From: an uncultured Clostridia bacterium
GTDB lineage: Bacteria; Bacillota; Clostridia; Peptostreptococcales; Anaerovoracaceae
Reading direction: 5' to 3'
NCBI GenBank assembly: GCA_944383465.1
Contig: CALWPQ010000043.1
Span: 1-64,000, forward strand
DNA length: 64,000 bases
Of the stretch, positions 43,833-52,094 are shown piece by piece. Position numbers and translations under genes: made by a program. Every line of letters starts with the position of its first letter. Positions within the stretch are counted from its first letter, which is position 1. The notes under the pieces were generated by a model. The model ran no database searches, had not been told where the DNA came from, and saw only the letters and a program-made list of their open reading frames with translations.

Positions 43833-43887
43833 TTGACAATTAGGTTAGCGTAAGGTAACATATAAACCGAGGTTAGCAACAGCTAAC
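43833..43887 (+). promoter_or_regulatory. feo operon promoter with two DtxR-like iron boxes
   Basis: TTGACA (43833-43838), 17 bases, TAACAT (43856-43861). GTTAGC-N4-GGTAAC at 43844-43859 covers the spacer and -10. A perfect GTTAGC-N4-GCTAAC lies at 43872-43887, 28 bases on. The pattern resembles DtxR/IdeR iron-repressor boxes (core TTAGGTTAGSCTAACCTAA). Confidence 0.8.
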
Positions 43888-43954
43888 ATATTTGCATATC
43901 ATAAAATTGTATATAAATGAAAAAAGTAAGACGCAAACTGAAAGGATGGTGGAT

Positions 43955-44167
43955 ATGATGCCCCTGACAATGGCTGCAAAAGGAGAAACAAACTATATTA
44001 AAAAAATTGGAGGAAAAGAAGAAACGAAAAGGTTTCTTGAAAACCTTGGTTTTGTTGCGGGCAGCGCGGTAAGCGTGGTTTCAGAAATGAACGGCAATGT
44101 GATAGTCAGCATTAAGGATGCGCGCGTGGCCATAAGCAAGGAAATGGCAAATAAGATAATGATATAA
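43955..44167 (+). CDS. feoA: FeoA-type protein, first copy
   Basis: 70 residues from ATG 43955 (AAAGGATGG eight bases upstream). SH3-like FeoA domain: MPLTMAAKGETNYIKKIGGKEETKRFLENLGFVAGSAVSVVSEMNGNVIVSIKD..ISKEMANKIMI. FeoA supports ferrous iron uptake by FeoB from the cytoplasmic side. First of two feoA-like genes in the operon; the pair is common in Clostridia. Confidence 0.9.
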   Translation: MMPLTMAAKGETNYIKKIGGKEETKRFLENLGFVAGSAVSVVSEMNGNVIVSIKDARVAISKEMANKIMI

Positions 44168-44228
44168 AAAGGAATGGCAGGAGTTCTCCGCATTTCGTAG
44201 TATATAAAAAAGAAAGGAAAGATGCAAA

Positions 44229-44495
44229 ATGAGTTTAGAAACAAGCGGAAAGACAACTTTGAGAGATGTTAAGCACGGACAAGCGGCAAAAGTTTTGAAG
44301 CTTTACGGCGAAGGCGCAACAAAGAAAAGAATCATGGATATGGGAATCACCAAGGGCGTTTTGGTAAATGTGAGAAAAGTAGCGCCGCTCGGTGATCCGA
44401 TAGAGCTTACCGTAAGGGGATATGAACTGTCCATAAGAAAAGCCGATGCGGAACTGATTGAGGTTGAATTAGTGGGCAAGGGTGCGACGGCATAG
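44229..44495 (+). CDS. feoA: FeoA-type protein, second copy
   Basis: 88 residues: TLRDVKHGQAAKVLKLYGEGATKKRIMDMGITKGVLVNVRKVAPLGDPIELTVRGYELSIRKADAELIEV, a textbook FeoA SH3-like fold. AAGAAAGGAAAGATGCAAA precedes the start. More canonical than the first copy. Separated from feoB by 145 bases containing another iron box, so feoB may have extra control. Confidence 0.93.
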   Translation: MSLETSGKTTLRDVKHGQAAKVLKLYGEGATKKRIMDMGITKGVLVNVRKVAPLGDPIELTVRGYELSIRKADAELIEVELVGKGATA

Positions 44496-44549
44496 CAGAG
44501 GCACGCCGGTTTAAAAACAGGCAAAGCTCTGCATTTTTAAAGGCCTTGA

Positions 44550-44565
44550 GTTAGCTAAGGCTAAC
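44550..44565. promoter_or_regulatory. Third DtxR-like iron box, upstream of feoB
   Basis: GTTAGC-TAAG-GCTAAC, identical in arms and spacing to the perfect box at 43872-43887. It lies 75 bases before the feoB start, between feoA2 and feoB. Confidence 0.8.
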
Positions 44566-44640
44566 GAACGGGAAATTTATTTTAATATTTAAAGCAAAAC
44601 GGAATTATGAAAAATTTTCGATTATTAGGAGGAAAAGAAA

Positions 44641-46842
44641 ATGTCGACTAAAATAGCTCTTGCCGGAAATCCGAACAGCGGCAAGACGACACTTTTTAAC
44701 GCTCTCACAGGATCAAACCAGTATGTAGGTAACTGGCCGGGCGTAACAGTGGAGAAAAAAGAAGGAAAACTCAAAGGAAATAAAGATGTAACGATAACAG
44801 ACTTACCGGGTATTTACTCGCTTTCACCATATACACTTGAAGAAGTGGTAGCGAGAAAGTATCTCATAAACGAAAACCCGGATGCAATACTCAATATAGT
44901 AGACGGTACAAATCTTGAAAGAAATCTCTATCTTACAACACAGCTTGCAGAACTCGGAATTCCGGTAGTCATTGCTGTAAATATGATGGATGTAGTCGAA
45001 AAAAGGGGCGACAAGATAGATACAGGAAAACTTTCAGCAGAACTCGGATGCCCGGTATATGAAATTTCCGCATTAAAGGGAAGCGGTATTAAAGAAGCGG
45101 CGGCAGCGGCAGTTTCAGCTGCGAAAGGAAATACAGCACCGAAAAAGATCTTTGCAGCAGAAATTGAAGAGGCGATAGAGAAGATATCAGAACTGCTTCC
45201 TTCACAGATTGCTGCTAATCAGAAGAGATTTTATGCGGTTAAGATCTTTGAAAGAGACGAAAAGATTATGGATATGCTCGACACGGGCACGGCTAAAAAT
45301 CTTGCAGCTAAGGCCGAAAATATCATAGCAGAGGTTGAAGCTGCGCTGGATGATGACGCCGAGAGCATTATCACAAATGAAAGATATGTATACATAGGAA
45401 AAGTAATAGGAGGCGCATATAAGAAAAAGAACAAGGATGCGCTCACTACATCGGATAAGATCGACAGAATTGTTACAAACAGATGGGCAGCACTTCCGAT
45501 TTTTGCAGTAGTAATGACAATTGTGTACTATGTATCGGTAACGACACTTGGAGGCGTGCTCACAGATTGGGCAAACGATGGACTGTTCGGTGAAGAATGG
45601 CATCTCTTCGGGATAGAAAGTATAGTAATTCCGGGAATTCCGGTATTTTTCGAAAATGCACTGAATGCTATAGGATGCGCAGATTGGCTCAGTAGCCTCG
45701 CGCTCGATGGTATTGTAGGTGGTGTAGGAGCTGTACTCGGATTTGTTCCGCAGATTCTGCTTCTCTTTATATTCCTTGCGATACTCGAAGGCTGCGGATA
45801 TATGGCGCGTGTAGCATTCATAATGGATAGAATTTTCCGTAAGTTTGGACTTTCAGGCAAATCGTTTATTCCGATGCTCGTAGGTACAGGCTGCGGCGTT
45901 CCGGGAATAATGGCTTCCCGTACAATTGAAAGCGACAGAGACAGAAAAATGACTATAATGACGACAACTTTCATTCCTTGCGGAGCAAAGCTGCCGATTA
46001 TAGCACTTATAGCGGGTGCGCTTTTCGGAGGCGCATGGTGGGTTGGACCAAGCGCATATTTTCTTGGAGTAGCATCCATTATAGTGTCAGGTCTTATCCT
46101 TAAAAAGACACGGATGTTTGCTGGAGATCCGGCTCCGTTTGTAATGGAACTTCCGGCATATCATATTCCGACAGTTGGCAATGTCTTAAGAAGTATGTGG
46201 GAAAGAGGCTGGTCGTTTATTAAAAAGGCCGGAACAATCATTCTCCTTTCATCAATAATTATTTGGTTCCTCTCGAATTTTGGATTTACAGACAGTGGAT
46301 TCGGTATGGTAGAGGATATGAACGACGGACTTCTTGCAGCTATCGGCGGCGCTATCGCCTTTATCTTCGTACCGCTTGGATTCGGTAAGTGGCAGTATGT
46401 ATCGGCTTCGCTTATGGGACTTGTAGCCAAGGAAAATCTTGTATCAACGCTGGGTATACTCTTTGGATATGCTGAGGTTGCTGAAGATGGCGCAGAAATC
46501 TGGGGTGAGCTTTCAGCGAGCCTGACTCCTGCGGGCGCATATGCACTGCTTGCATTTAACCTTCTCTGCGCACCGTGCTTTGCCGCAATCGGAGCAATAA
46601 GAAGAGAAATGAACAATCCTAAGTGGACTTGGTTTGCGATAGGTTATCAGACAATATTTGCTTATCTCGTAGCGCTTATGATATATCAGTTCGGAACGCT
46701 CGTAACCGGCGGTGGTTTTGGCATAGGTACTGCTGTAGCTATCATAGTTGCAATAGCATTTATATATATGATAGTTCGTCCGAACAAGTATGAAAACAAC
46801 ACTCTTAATGACAAGAGAAATGTTCTGTCGGTAAACGCGTAA
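44641..46842 (+). CDS. feoB: Ferrous iron transport protein B
   Basis: 733 residues. N-terminal GTPase domain with G1 GNPNSGKTT (9-17), NWPGVTVEKKEG switch, DLPGIYSL G3 and NMMDV G4; a helical GDI-like domain to about 270; then membrane gate domains with VGTGCGVPGIMASRTIE and PCGAKLPIIALI. Moves ferrous iron into the cell. AGGAGGAAAAGAAA precedes the ATG. Length and motifs are complete. Confidence 0.97.
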   Translation: MSTKIALAGNPNSGKTTLFNALTGSNQYVGNWPGVTVEKKEGKLKGNKDVTITDLPGIYSLSPYTLEEVVARKYLINENPDAILNIVDGTNLERNLYLTTQLAELGIPVVIAVNMMDVVEKRGDKIDTGKLSAELGCPVYEISALKGSGIKEAAAAAVSAAKGNTAPKKIFAAEIEEAIEKISELLPSQIAANQKRFYAVKIFERDEKIMDMLDTGTAKNLAAKAENIIAEVEAALDDDAESIITNERYVYIGKVIGGAYKKKNKDALTTSDKIDRIVTNRWAALPIFAVVMTIVYYVSVTTLGGVLTDWANDGLFGEEWHLFGIESIVIPGIPVFFENALNAIGCADWLSSLALDGIVGGVGAVLGFVPQILLLFIFLAILEGCGYMARVAFIMDRIFRKFGLSGKSFIPMLVGTGCGVPGIMASRTIESDRDRKMTIMTTTFIPCGAKLPIIALIAGALFGGAWWVGPSAYFLGVASIIVSGLILKKTRMFAGDPAPFVMELPAYHIPTVGNVLRSMWERGWSFIKKAGTIILLSSIIIWFLSNFGFTDSGFGMVEDMNDGLLAAIGGAIAFIFVPLGFGKWQYVSASLMGLVAKENLVSTLGILFGYAEVAEDGAEIWGELSASLTPAGAYALLAFNLLCAPCFAAIGAIRREMNNPKWTWFAIGYQTIFAYLVALMIYQFGTLVTGGGFGIGTAVAIIVAIAFIYMIVRPNKYENNTLNDKRNVLSVNA

Positions 46843-46872
46843 ATACAGCGCAATAAATATTGTTTTAATTCT

Positions 46873-46916
46873 GCGCGGTGCGCACAAGCTATGCATCTTA
46901 CTTTTGCGCACTGCGC
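46873..46916. terminator. Long hairpin between feoB and the FeoB-associated gene
   Basis: GCGCGGTGCGCA / TGCGCACTGCGC, 12 bp with one G-T pair, 20 base loop, followed by GATTAAAAAAG. It could attenuate transcription into the small downstream gene or stabilise the feoB message. Confidence 0.5.
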
Positions 46917-47003
46917 GATTAAAAAAGCCGAAAATGGGCATAAATAAATTAAGAAAGTAAATAATGAAAGGTAGAGCTTGCAATAGGCAAGCCAAAGATC
47001 AAA

Positions 47004-47165
47004 ATGGGACCTGAATTTGTAGGAACGGCGATAGTTGGTGTAATATTGGCGGCAGCCGTAATACTGATAGTCAGAAAAATGATAAGAGATAAAAAAGCAG
47101 GGAAAAGCAGCTGTGGATGTGGATGCAGCAGTTGCCCGAACTCCGATTTTTGTCATAAGCACTGA
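47004..47165 (+). CDS. FeoB-associated cysteine-rich membrane protein
   Basis: 53 residues: short outside N-terminus, one membrane helix (about 6-23, VGTAIVGVILAAAVILIV), basic stretch RKMIRDKKAGK, then CGCGCSSCPNSDFCHKH. The helix plus clustered cysteines is the hallmark of the FeoB-associated Cys-rich family, which in Firmicutes takes the place of FeoC. Its role may be metal or redox handling at FeoB. Ribosome binding site is weak, so the start is tentative. Confidence 0.85.
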   Translation: MGPEFVGTAIVGVILAAAVILIVRKMIRDKKAGKSSCGCGCSSCPNSDFCHKH

Positions 47166-47262
47166 ATATTTGAAAGGTGCTTACCCAATATTGAAATTCG
47201 CAAAATGCAACTTGCTGAATTTGCTCATTAAATAAATCCTTAAATAAGTCAATCAAAAGTCT

Positions 47263-47285
47263 GGGCGGGGAAATTTCTCCCGCCC
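47263..47285 (+). terminator. Rho-independent terminator of the feo operon
   Basis: GGGCGGG / CCCGCCC stem with a 9 base loop, then GTACTTTTTTT. Confidence 0.92.
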
Positions 47286-47392
47286 GTACTTTTTTTGCCA
47301 TTATCAGGAAAGGATGATATAATAGGCTTGAGTAGTAAGGGGCGGGGCGCTTAAAAAATTGTCTAAGATTTGGAAGCTTAAAAGGAGCAGTT

Positions 47393-48010
47393 ATGAGAGA
47401 AAAGAAATTAACAAAGATAGAATTGTTTGAAGAACTTGCAAAGCCCGATGAAAACGGAGTCAGCAGATGGGTCGGTGTAGATGAGTTTACGGGAAGATAT
47501 GAGTTTCTTCGCTTTGGAAATGGAGCAGATTGGGCGCGCGGCGATAAGGCTTTTGGCCGTAAATACATAATAGAAAAAGATAAAACGCGTACACCTGGAA
47601 ACAGGATAGATGCCATTAGAACAAATGGGTTTGCCGTCGATAATTCGTATTCGTCTTACATAGATCCTCAAATTAAAAAACGCATTAAAGGGATGAGGAG
47701 TGTAATCCTCGGAACTTCAAATCCCGAATGCGATCATAAAAACGGTATGAAAAACGAAGATAGGGTAATGCAGAATCAAGAGCAGAAACTATCGGATTTT
47801 CAGCCGCTGAGCAAAGCTGCCAATGACGCAAAACGGCAGTTCTGTAAAGAATGCAGACGCACAGGAGTAAGATACGACGCAAAGCAGTTGGGATATCCGA
47901 TATCGTATTATGAAGGCGCAGCATATCATAATAATGAAGAGAATGCTTGCATAGGATGCTTTTGGTACGATCCTATCGAATTCAGAAAGCATTTGCAGGA
48001 AAAGAAATAA
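47393..48010 (+). CDS. Type II restriction endonuclease, HNH-like
   Basis: 205 residues with AAAAGGAGCAGTT before the ATG. The central motif C113-D-H115-KNG followed by DFQPLSKAAN144DAKR is a beta-beta-alpha-metal (HNH) nuclease core. Zinc-type cysteines follow (FCKEC and CIGCFW). It ends three bases from the stop of a convergent adenine methylase gene, which makes a restriction role the obvious reading. Recognition sequence unknown; MboII-like enzymes are one HNH-type relative to compare. No controller protein gene is present. Confidence 0.82.
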   Translation: MREKKLTKIELFEELAKPDENGVSRWVGVDEFTGRYEFLRFGNGADWARGDKAFGRKYIIEKDKTRTPGNRIDAIRTNGFAVDNSYSSYIDPQIKKRIKGMRSVILGTSNPECDHKNGMKNEDRVMQNQEQKLSDFQPLSKAANDAKRQFCKECRRTGVRYDAKQLGYPISYYEGAAYHNNEENACIGCFWYDPIEFRKHLQEKK

Positions 48011-48013
48011 AAA

Positions 48014-49012
48014 TTATTTTATTAGACAATGCAAATACTCTGTCGTCTGAGCGGCGGAGATATTTCTATTCATATCTTTATCAGCCTTAAATCTTTTGTA
48101 ATCCTGTGTATAGCAAGAGTATGAGCCGTATTTTGACATAATTTCTTTGATAGTGTCAAGGCTCATAAGTCCTTCATTGTTGTAGCTTAAAAATATATAT
48201 TTAAATTTTGCGTTTATAATCAGGTCTTCAAAGACTTTGGCGACTGTTCGCTTTGAACAAAACGCACTTTTTTGATCCTGATAATCTCTAAGACCAGTTT
48301 TTCCGATCAGGACAGGATTATCGTATCTTGCGATTGTTTCAAGCACATGATAATTCGTGCAGTATTGTCTGGCATTGTAAGGCGGATCGAGGTACAAAAC
48401 ATCGCCGGAAATATTCCTTATAAGCTTATTGACATCTTCGTTATATACTTCTCCTGTCGGGCCGTCGATAATCGGCAGGAGATTGAGCTTGAACTCTTTT
48501 TGCGCCGATTTTTTTATATGCTTCAAAAACGCTCCGTATACGGAAGCGGTATTTGCATATTTATCTATAGAATTTATAAGGCTGGCCAGAAAATAATAAT
48601 ATACCGCATTGTCAATTTCGCCGTTTTGATGCAGTTTTTCAAGTTCTGTCCTTACAGCATCGCATTTTTTGCCGTTGATATCCGTAAAATAGTTTCTTCC
48701 GGAGCCGGAGCCTTCGCAGTAATTATTAAAAATGAAGCCTTCAATCCCCGGAAGATTGTTTAAATATTCCAAAAGGGCAGTATCAATCGGCGGAACATTT
48801 TCAATATAGTGTTTATTTAATATGTAACTGTAATATTGTATATCGTTTGCAATAACTTTGCAGCCGCCGGCTTTATAAGCGGCGCCGACAACACCCGTGC
48901 CCGCAAATAAATCTGCGAAGACATAGCTATCGCTTTCTTTATAGCCTGTCGCAGCGCTGATAGATGCGCGCAGAAAATCGAGCAGGGAAAATTTTGAGCC
49001 TATATAATTCAT
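48014..49012 (-). CDS. Type II DNA adenine methyltransferase (D12 class)
   Basis: 332 residues. NYIGSK at the N-terminus, AdoMet-binding FADLFAGTGVVG (about 32-43), a roughly 165 residue variable target-recognition part, then the catalytic YLDPPYNARQY. The FxGxG-before-DPPY order and the NYIGSK start fit alpha-type N6-adenine (D12) methylases. It protects host DNA from the convergent endonuclease at 47393. It follows an aldo/keto reductase gene by 18 bases, so it may be expressed by readthrough from that gene. Confidence 0.9.
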   Translation of the reverse strand: MNYIGSKFSLLDFLRASISAATGYKESDSYVFADLFAGTGVVGAAYKAGGCKVIANDIQYYSYILNKHYIENVPPIDTALLEYLNNLPGIEGFIFNNYCEGSGSGRNYFTDINGKKCDAVRTELEKLHQNGEIDNAVYYYFLASLINSIDKYANTASVYGAFLKHIKKSAQKEFKLNLLPIIDGPTGEVYNEDVNKLIRNISGDVLYLDPPYNARQYCTNYHVLETIARYDNPVLIGKTGLRDYQDQKSAFCSKRTVAKVFEDLIINAKFKYIFLSYNNEGLMSLDTIKEIMSKYGSYSCYTQDYKRFKADKDMNRNISAAQTTEYLHCLIK

Positions 49013-49030
49013 AATGTTCCACCGTAAATT

Positions 49031-50146
49031 TTAGCCTTCTATCAATTTCGCCACCTCTTTGAGATTTTCGATTATCGAAAGATGCTGCGGGCAGTGTTCT
49101 TCACATTGGCCGCACTCGATACAGGAAGATGGCATACCGTGATTTTTCATAAGTGTTACCGAATAGTTGATTGTTGCTGTTTCCTGATTTTCAGGGAATC
49201 TCTTGTAATTATTGTAGATGGCAAAAACTTCAGGAATAGCAATTTTCTGCGGACAGCCGCTCGTGCAGTAATGGCAGGCTGTACAAGGAATAGCGATCGA
49301 CGATTTAATGATATCGGTAACCTTTGCAAGGACTTCGCGCTCTGCATCTGTGAGCGGCACAAAATCAGTCATATATGAAAGGTTGTCGTCGAGGTGTTCG
49401 TCGCAGGACATACCGCTGAGTACGAAATCTACAGCATCAAGTGAAGCGGCAAAGCGGATTGCCCAGGAAGCAGGGGACATATCAGGATGCATTTCTCGCA
49501 TAAGCTTTTCGGCTTCCTCAGGAATATCAGCAAGTGAGCCGCCCTTGAGAGGCTCCATTACCATTACGCGCTTGCCGTGCTTAACTGCGGTTTCGTAGCA
49601 CTTGCGGGACTGGATGTTTTCGTCCTCCCAATCTATATAGTTAATTTGAAGCTGCACATATTCTATCTCCGGGTGCTCTGTCAAAATAAGGTCGAGGACT
49701 TCTGCGGAGTCGTGGAATGATATGCCTATATGCTTGATTTTGCCCTCGTCTTTTTTTCTCTTGAGAAAATCAAAGGCATTGGCGCGGATGGAGCGCTTGT
49801 AGCTGCCCATATTGAGCGAATGCAGCCAGTAATAGTCAAAATAATTGACGCCGCAGAGTTCAAGCTGCTCTGTGAAGATCGGCTCAAGACGCTCCTCTTC
49901 CTTTATCATGAACATCGGCATCTTGTCCGTAATCGTGTAGCTTTCGCGCGGATAACGCTTGGCAACCGTTTCTCTGAAAGCTATTTCACTGTGCTTGTCA
50001 TTGTAGACATAAGCGGTATCAAAGTGCGTGAAGCCGGCCGCTATATATTTATCGACGAGTTTTTCGACAGCGTTTAAATTTATGCTGGTTTCGTTGTCGG
50101 GATTGTCGAGCGGCAGACGCATAAGGCCAAATCCTAATTTTTTCAT
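49031..50146 (-). CDS. Aldo/keto reductase with 4Fe-4S C-terminal domain
   Basis: 371 residues from ATG 50146 (AAAGGATAAAATTT upstream). AKR TIM barrel with the catalytic tetrad visible as FDTAYVYND (Asp, Tyr), ITDKMP (Lys) and WLHSLN (His). A ferredoxin-like tail follows with CTACHYCTSGCP and CIECGQCEEHCP. The fusion is common in anaerobes and suggests electrons pass between NAD(P)H or ferredoxin and a carbonyl substrate. Substrate unknown. Confidence 0.92.
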   Translation of the reverse strand: MKKLGFGLMRLPLDNPDNETSINLNAVEKLVDKYIAAGFTHFDTAYVYNDKHSEIAFRETVAKRYPRESYTITDKMPMFMIKEEERLEPIFTEQLELCGVNYFDYYWLHSLNMGSYKRSIRANAFDFLKRKKDEGKIKHIGISFHDSAEVLDLILTEHPEIEYVQLQINYIDWEDENIQSRKCYETAVKHGKRVMVMEPLKGGSLADIPEEAEKLMREMHPDMSPASWAIRFAASLDAVDFVLSGMSCDEHLDDNLSYMTDFVPLTDAEREVLAKVTDIIKSSIAIPCTACHYCTSGCPQKIAIPEVFAIYNNYKRFPENQETATINYSVTLMKNHGMPSSCIECGQCEEHCPQHLSIIENLKEVAKLIEG

Positions 50147-50316
50147 AAATTTTATCCTTTCTTTATAAATAAGTTTAACAGTTATAAACAAAAATAAAGC
50201 ATTTCTGATTTTAGGCGGTTAAAAGTGCCTTTATACAAATTTAACAATGCGAGGCTGCTTATTGTCAAGTAATTTATAAATATTTATTTAATATTAAATG
50301 ACTGCTGTTAAATGCT

Positions 50317-51138
50317 TTAAATACCGTTATAGGAAGGGGAGATATACATTCTGGCAGGGCCGTCGCTGTCGTTTACCATCGTCAGGAATTCCCAGCCGTA
50401 GCGTTCGTAAAAATTCGTGTGATCGGTAATGAGATAGAGACGGTCGAAACCCATTTTAGACAGATCGCTGCGGGCGTGCAGAAGGAGCCTGCCTGCAAGG
50501 CCCTGTTTTCTATAATTTTCTTCAACAAAAAGCGCACAGAGATTGGGCGTCAGATCTGGACGGTCGTGAAAGTCATTGGCAATGACGCCGGCGCCGGCTA
50601 TTATCTCATTTTTTTCGTTCATAACTATATACCACTGCGGGACGCCGGGGGTATCGCTGGTTTGGTTATCGAGGCACTCCTGCATACTTTCTTCGTAAGC
50701 GGCAAGCGGAACGCGCCATTTACCTGCAAACCATTTCGCAGCAGCATTAAGATATTCGGGCTGTTCGCGTAAATTTATGATTTCATTTTCCGCGCAGTTT
50801 GTATTTCCGCGGCCGTCATTAGAGGCGCCGGCGGCGCTGCTTTCATTAAGGCAGTCTGCACCTGCAAAGCTGGGCTCATTGCGTTTGCCGCCTGAGCTGA
50901 CACTTTTTAAGTCGTTTTTGAAATCTCTGTAATATGCAGCGGTTTTCAGCTTTTCTAAATCCTCAAAATACAAGGAAATCTCGCCGCATTCAGGACATAT
51001 TGCTACTTTAGGGGTATCGAGCTTACTGAAAGGACGGTATTTTTCATTCCGCGTAATGGCAATACCGTAGGATCCGTGCATAACATTGATACCAAAGCCT
51101 TCAAGCATGTCCGCGCCGCATCTCAAGCATTTTCGCAT
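50317..51138 (-). CDS. Zinc-ribbon/GNAT acetyltransferase fusion
   Basis: 273 residues (AAAGGAGGGCAGATTT before ATG). Residues 1-65 are a zinc ribbon with C4-x2-C7 and C48-x2-C51, resembling small Firmicute proteins annotated as nucleic-acid-binding zinc ribbons. After a low-complexity linker (about 75-115), residues 120-265 form a GNAT domain with acetyl-CoA motif VEENYRKQGLAGRLLLHA and YLITDHTNFYERYGWEF. An acetyltransferase guided by a zinc ribbon is plausible, but the target is unknown. Probably monocistronic. Confidence 0.85.
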   Translation of the reverse strand: MRKCLRCGADMLEGFGINVMHGSYGIAITRNEKYRPFSKLDTPKVAICPECGEISLYFEDLEKLKTAAYYRDFKNDLKSVSSGGKRNEPSFAGADCLNESSAAGASNDGRGNTNCAENEIINLREQPEYLNAAAKWFAGKWRVPLAAYEESMQECLDNQTSDTPGVPQWYIVMNEKNEIIAGAGVIANDFHDRPDLTPNLCALFVEENYRKQGLAGRLLLHARSDLSKMGFDRLYLITDHTNFYERYGWEFLTMVNDSDGPARMYISPSYNGI

Positions 51139-51319
51139 AAATCTGCCCTCCTTTGTTTTTGAAGTTCCTTGCTGCTTCTATGTTATCATAACGAGGCCGC
51201 TTTCGCAAGGGAAGCGGGATATTCAAGATGCGGCTGATGCGGCGGATTTCAATTTCCGGGCGGAATTGGCCAAAAGATATCTTTTTTATGAAAATTAAAA
51301 GAAAAAGGTATTTTTGAAT

Positions 51320-51348
51320 TTGACAGGGTCGAGTGGAGTTGGTAAACT
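51320..51348 (+). promoter_or_regulatory. Sigma-A promoter of the corrinoid uptake operon
   Basis: TTGACA (51320-51325), 17 base spacer, TAAACT (51343-51348). It lies about 130 bases upstream of the cobalamin riboswitch. Confidence 0.72.
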
Positions 51349-51479
51349 TAGTATATAAAATTTTATAAATATGAAGTGTTCTTCCCGAGCTTTCAGGCGG
51401 TTTTGATGGTTTTTAAATATTGCGGGCCTATGGGGTTTTGAGTTTGTAGTGTGATAGAATCATAGCTTTGCAGGGTTTT

Positions 51480-51985
51480 AGGTGCGTAAACTGCGAGCAT
51501 CGGGGAGCTAAGAGGGAAACGGGTTAAAATCCCATGCGGTCCCGCCGCCGTGAGCGAGGAGCCGAAGCCCATAGCCGGACTGAAAAATTCAAAAAATAAG
51601 CGCAGGCTGAAGAAAGCAGACTGTAAAGCGCAGGATGCGCAAGATAAAGTACGGAAAACGAAACGTGCATGACAGGATGCGGAGATCAGAAAAAGTGAAC
51701 CACAGCGTGAAATGCAAAAAATAATTTGAGTTTTTGGCGAGGCAGCCACTGAAGTCAAAATAGTTATGCAGGTATGCTTTTGCAGAAATACATTTGCAAA
51801 GGCAAAAGACAGCGGTATTTTGCAGGCGTGCAGACAAGACGGCGCGCAAAATGCCGATGATACAGTGTAAGTGTGAAAAGGTATTTTGTGCTTTGGGAAG
51901 GCGGGGTCAGGCGATGATACGCAAGCCGGAAGACCTGCATTTCATATGCTGTAATCCGGCGGTGCACCGGAAATTACGGAAAGAG
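51480..51985 (+). ncRNA. Cobalamin riboswitch with about 310 nt internal insertion
   Basis: Conserved class I cobalamin (B12) elements occur in order: GGTGCG, AAGAGGGAAAC, the B12-box-type core AAAATCCCATGCGGTCCC followed by GCCGCCGTGAG, then GAGGAGCCGAAGCCCATAGCCGGACTG ending near 51582. The matching 3' half begins at about 51894: TTTGGGAAGGCGGGG, GATGATACGCAAGCCGGAAG and ACCTGC. In ordinary members the arm between AGCCACTG and GGGAAGGC is a few tens of bases; here it is about 310. A second AGCCACTG at 51743-51750 inside the insert offers an alternative pairing partner. A hairpin (arms near 51781 and 51823, TGCAGAAATAC / GTATTTTGCA) shows the insert is structured. Expected role: B12 binding shuts off the uptake operon. 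Confidence 0.85.
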
Positions 51986-52000
51986 AGCAGATAAATACGG

Positions 52001-52031
52001 GCTGCGGTTTTTGCCGCTGCTTTTTATTTTT
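52001..52031 (+). terminator. Riboswitch expression-platform terminator
   Basis: GCTGCGG / CCGCTGC stem (one T-T mismatch), loop TTTTTG, then TTTTTATTTTT, 64 bases before the start codon at 52095. It suggests transcriptional control by the riboswitch. Confidence 0.75.
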
Positions 52032-52094
52032 CCGGAGATTTGCGGCGCGCCGAGGGATAATGATACTTTAGTCGAGGAACAAAGGACAGAGAAA

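Noticed and set aside
43833..43887. Fur box in the feo promoter
   Set aside because: The repeats are GTTAGC/GCTAAC, not the GATAATGATAATCATTATC-like Fur pattern; a DtxR-like box fits better.
51393..51849. Minus-strand ORFs across the riboswitch insert (51393-51758, 51589-51849)
   Set aside because: They overlap the conserved cobalamin riboswitch core on the opposite strand, lack ribosome binding sites, and their products look like low-complexity Phe/Ser/Leu shadows.
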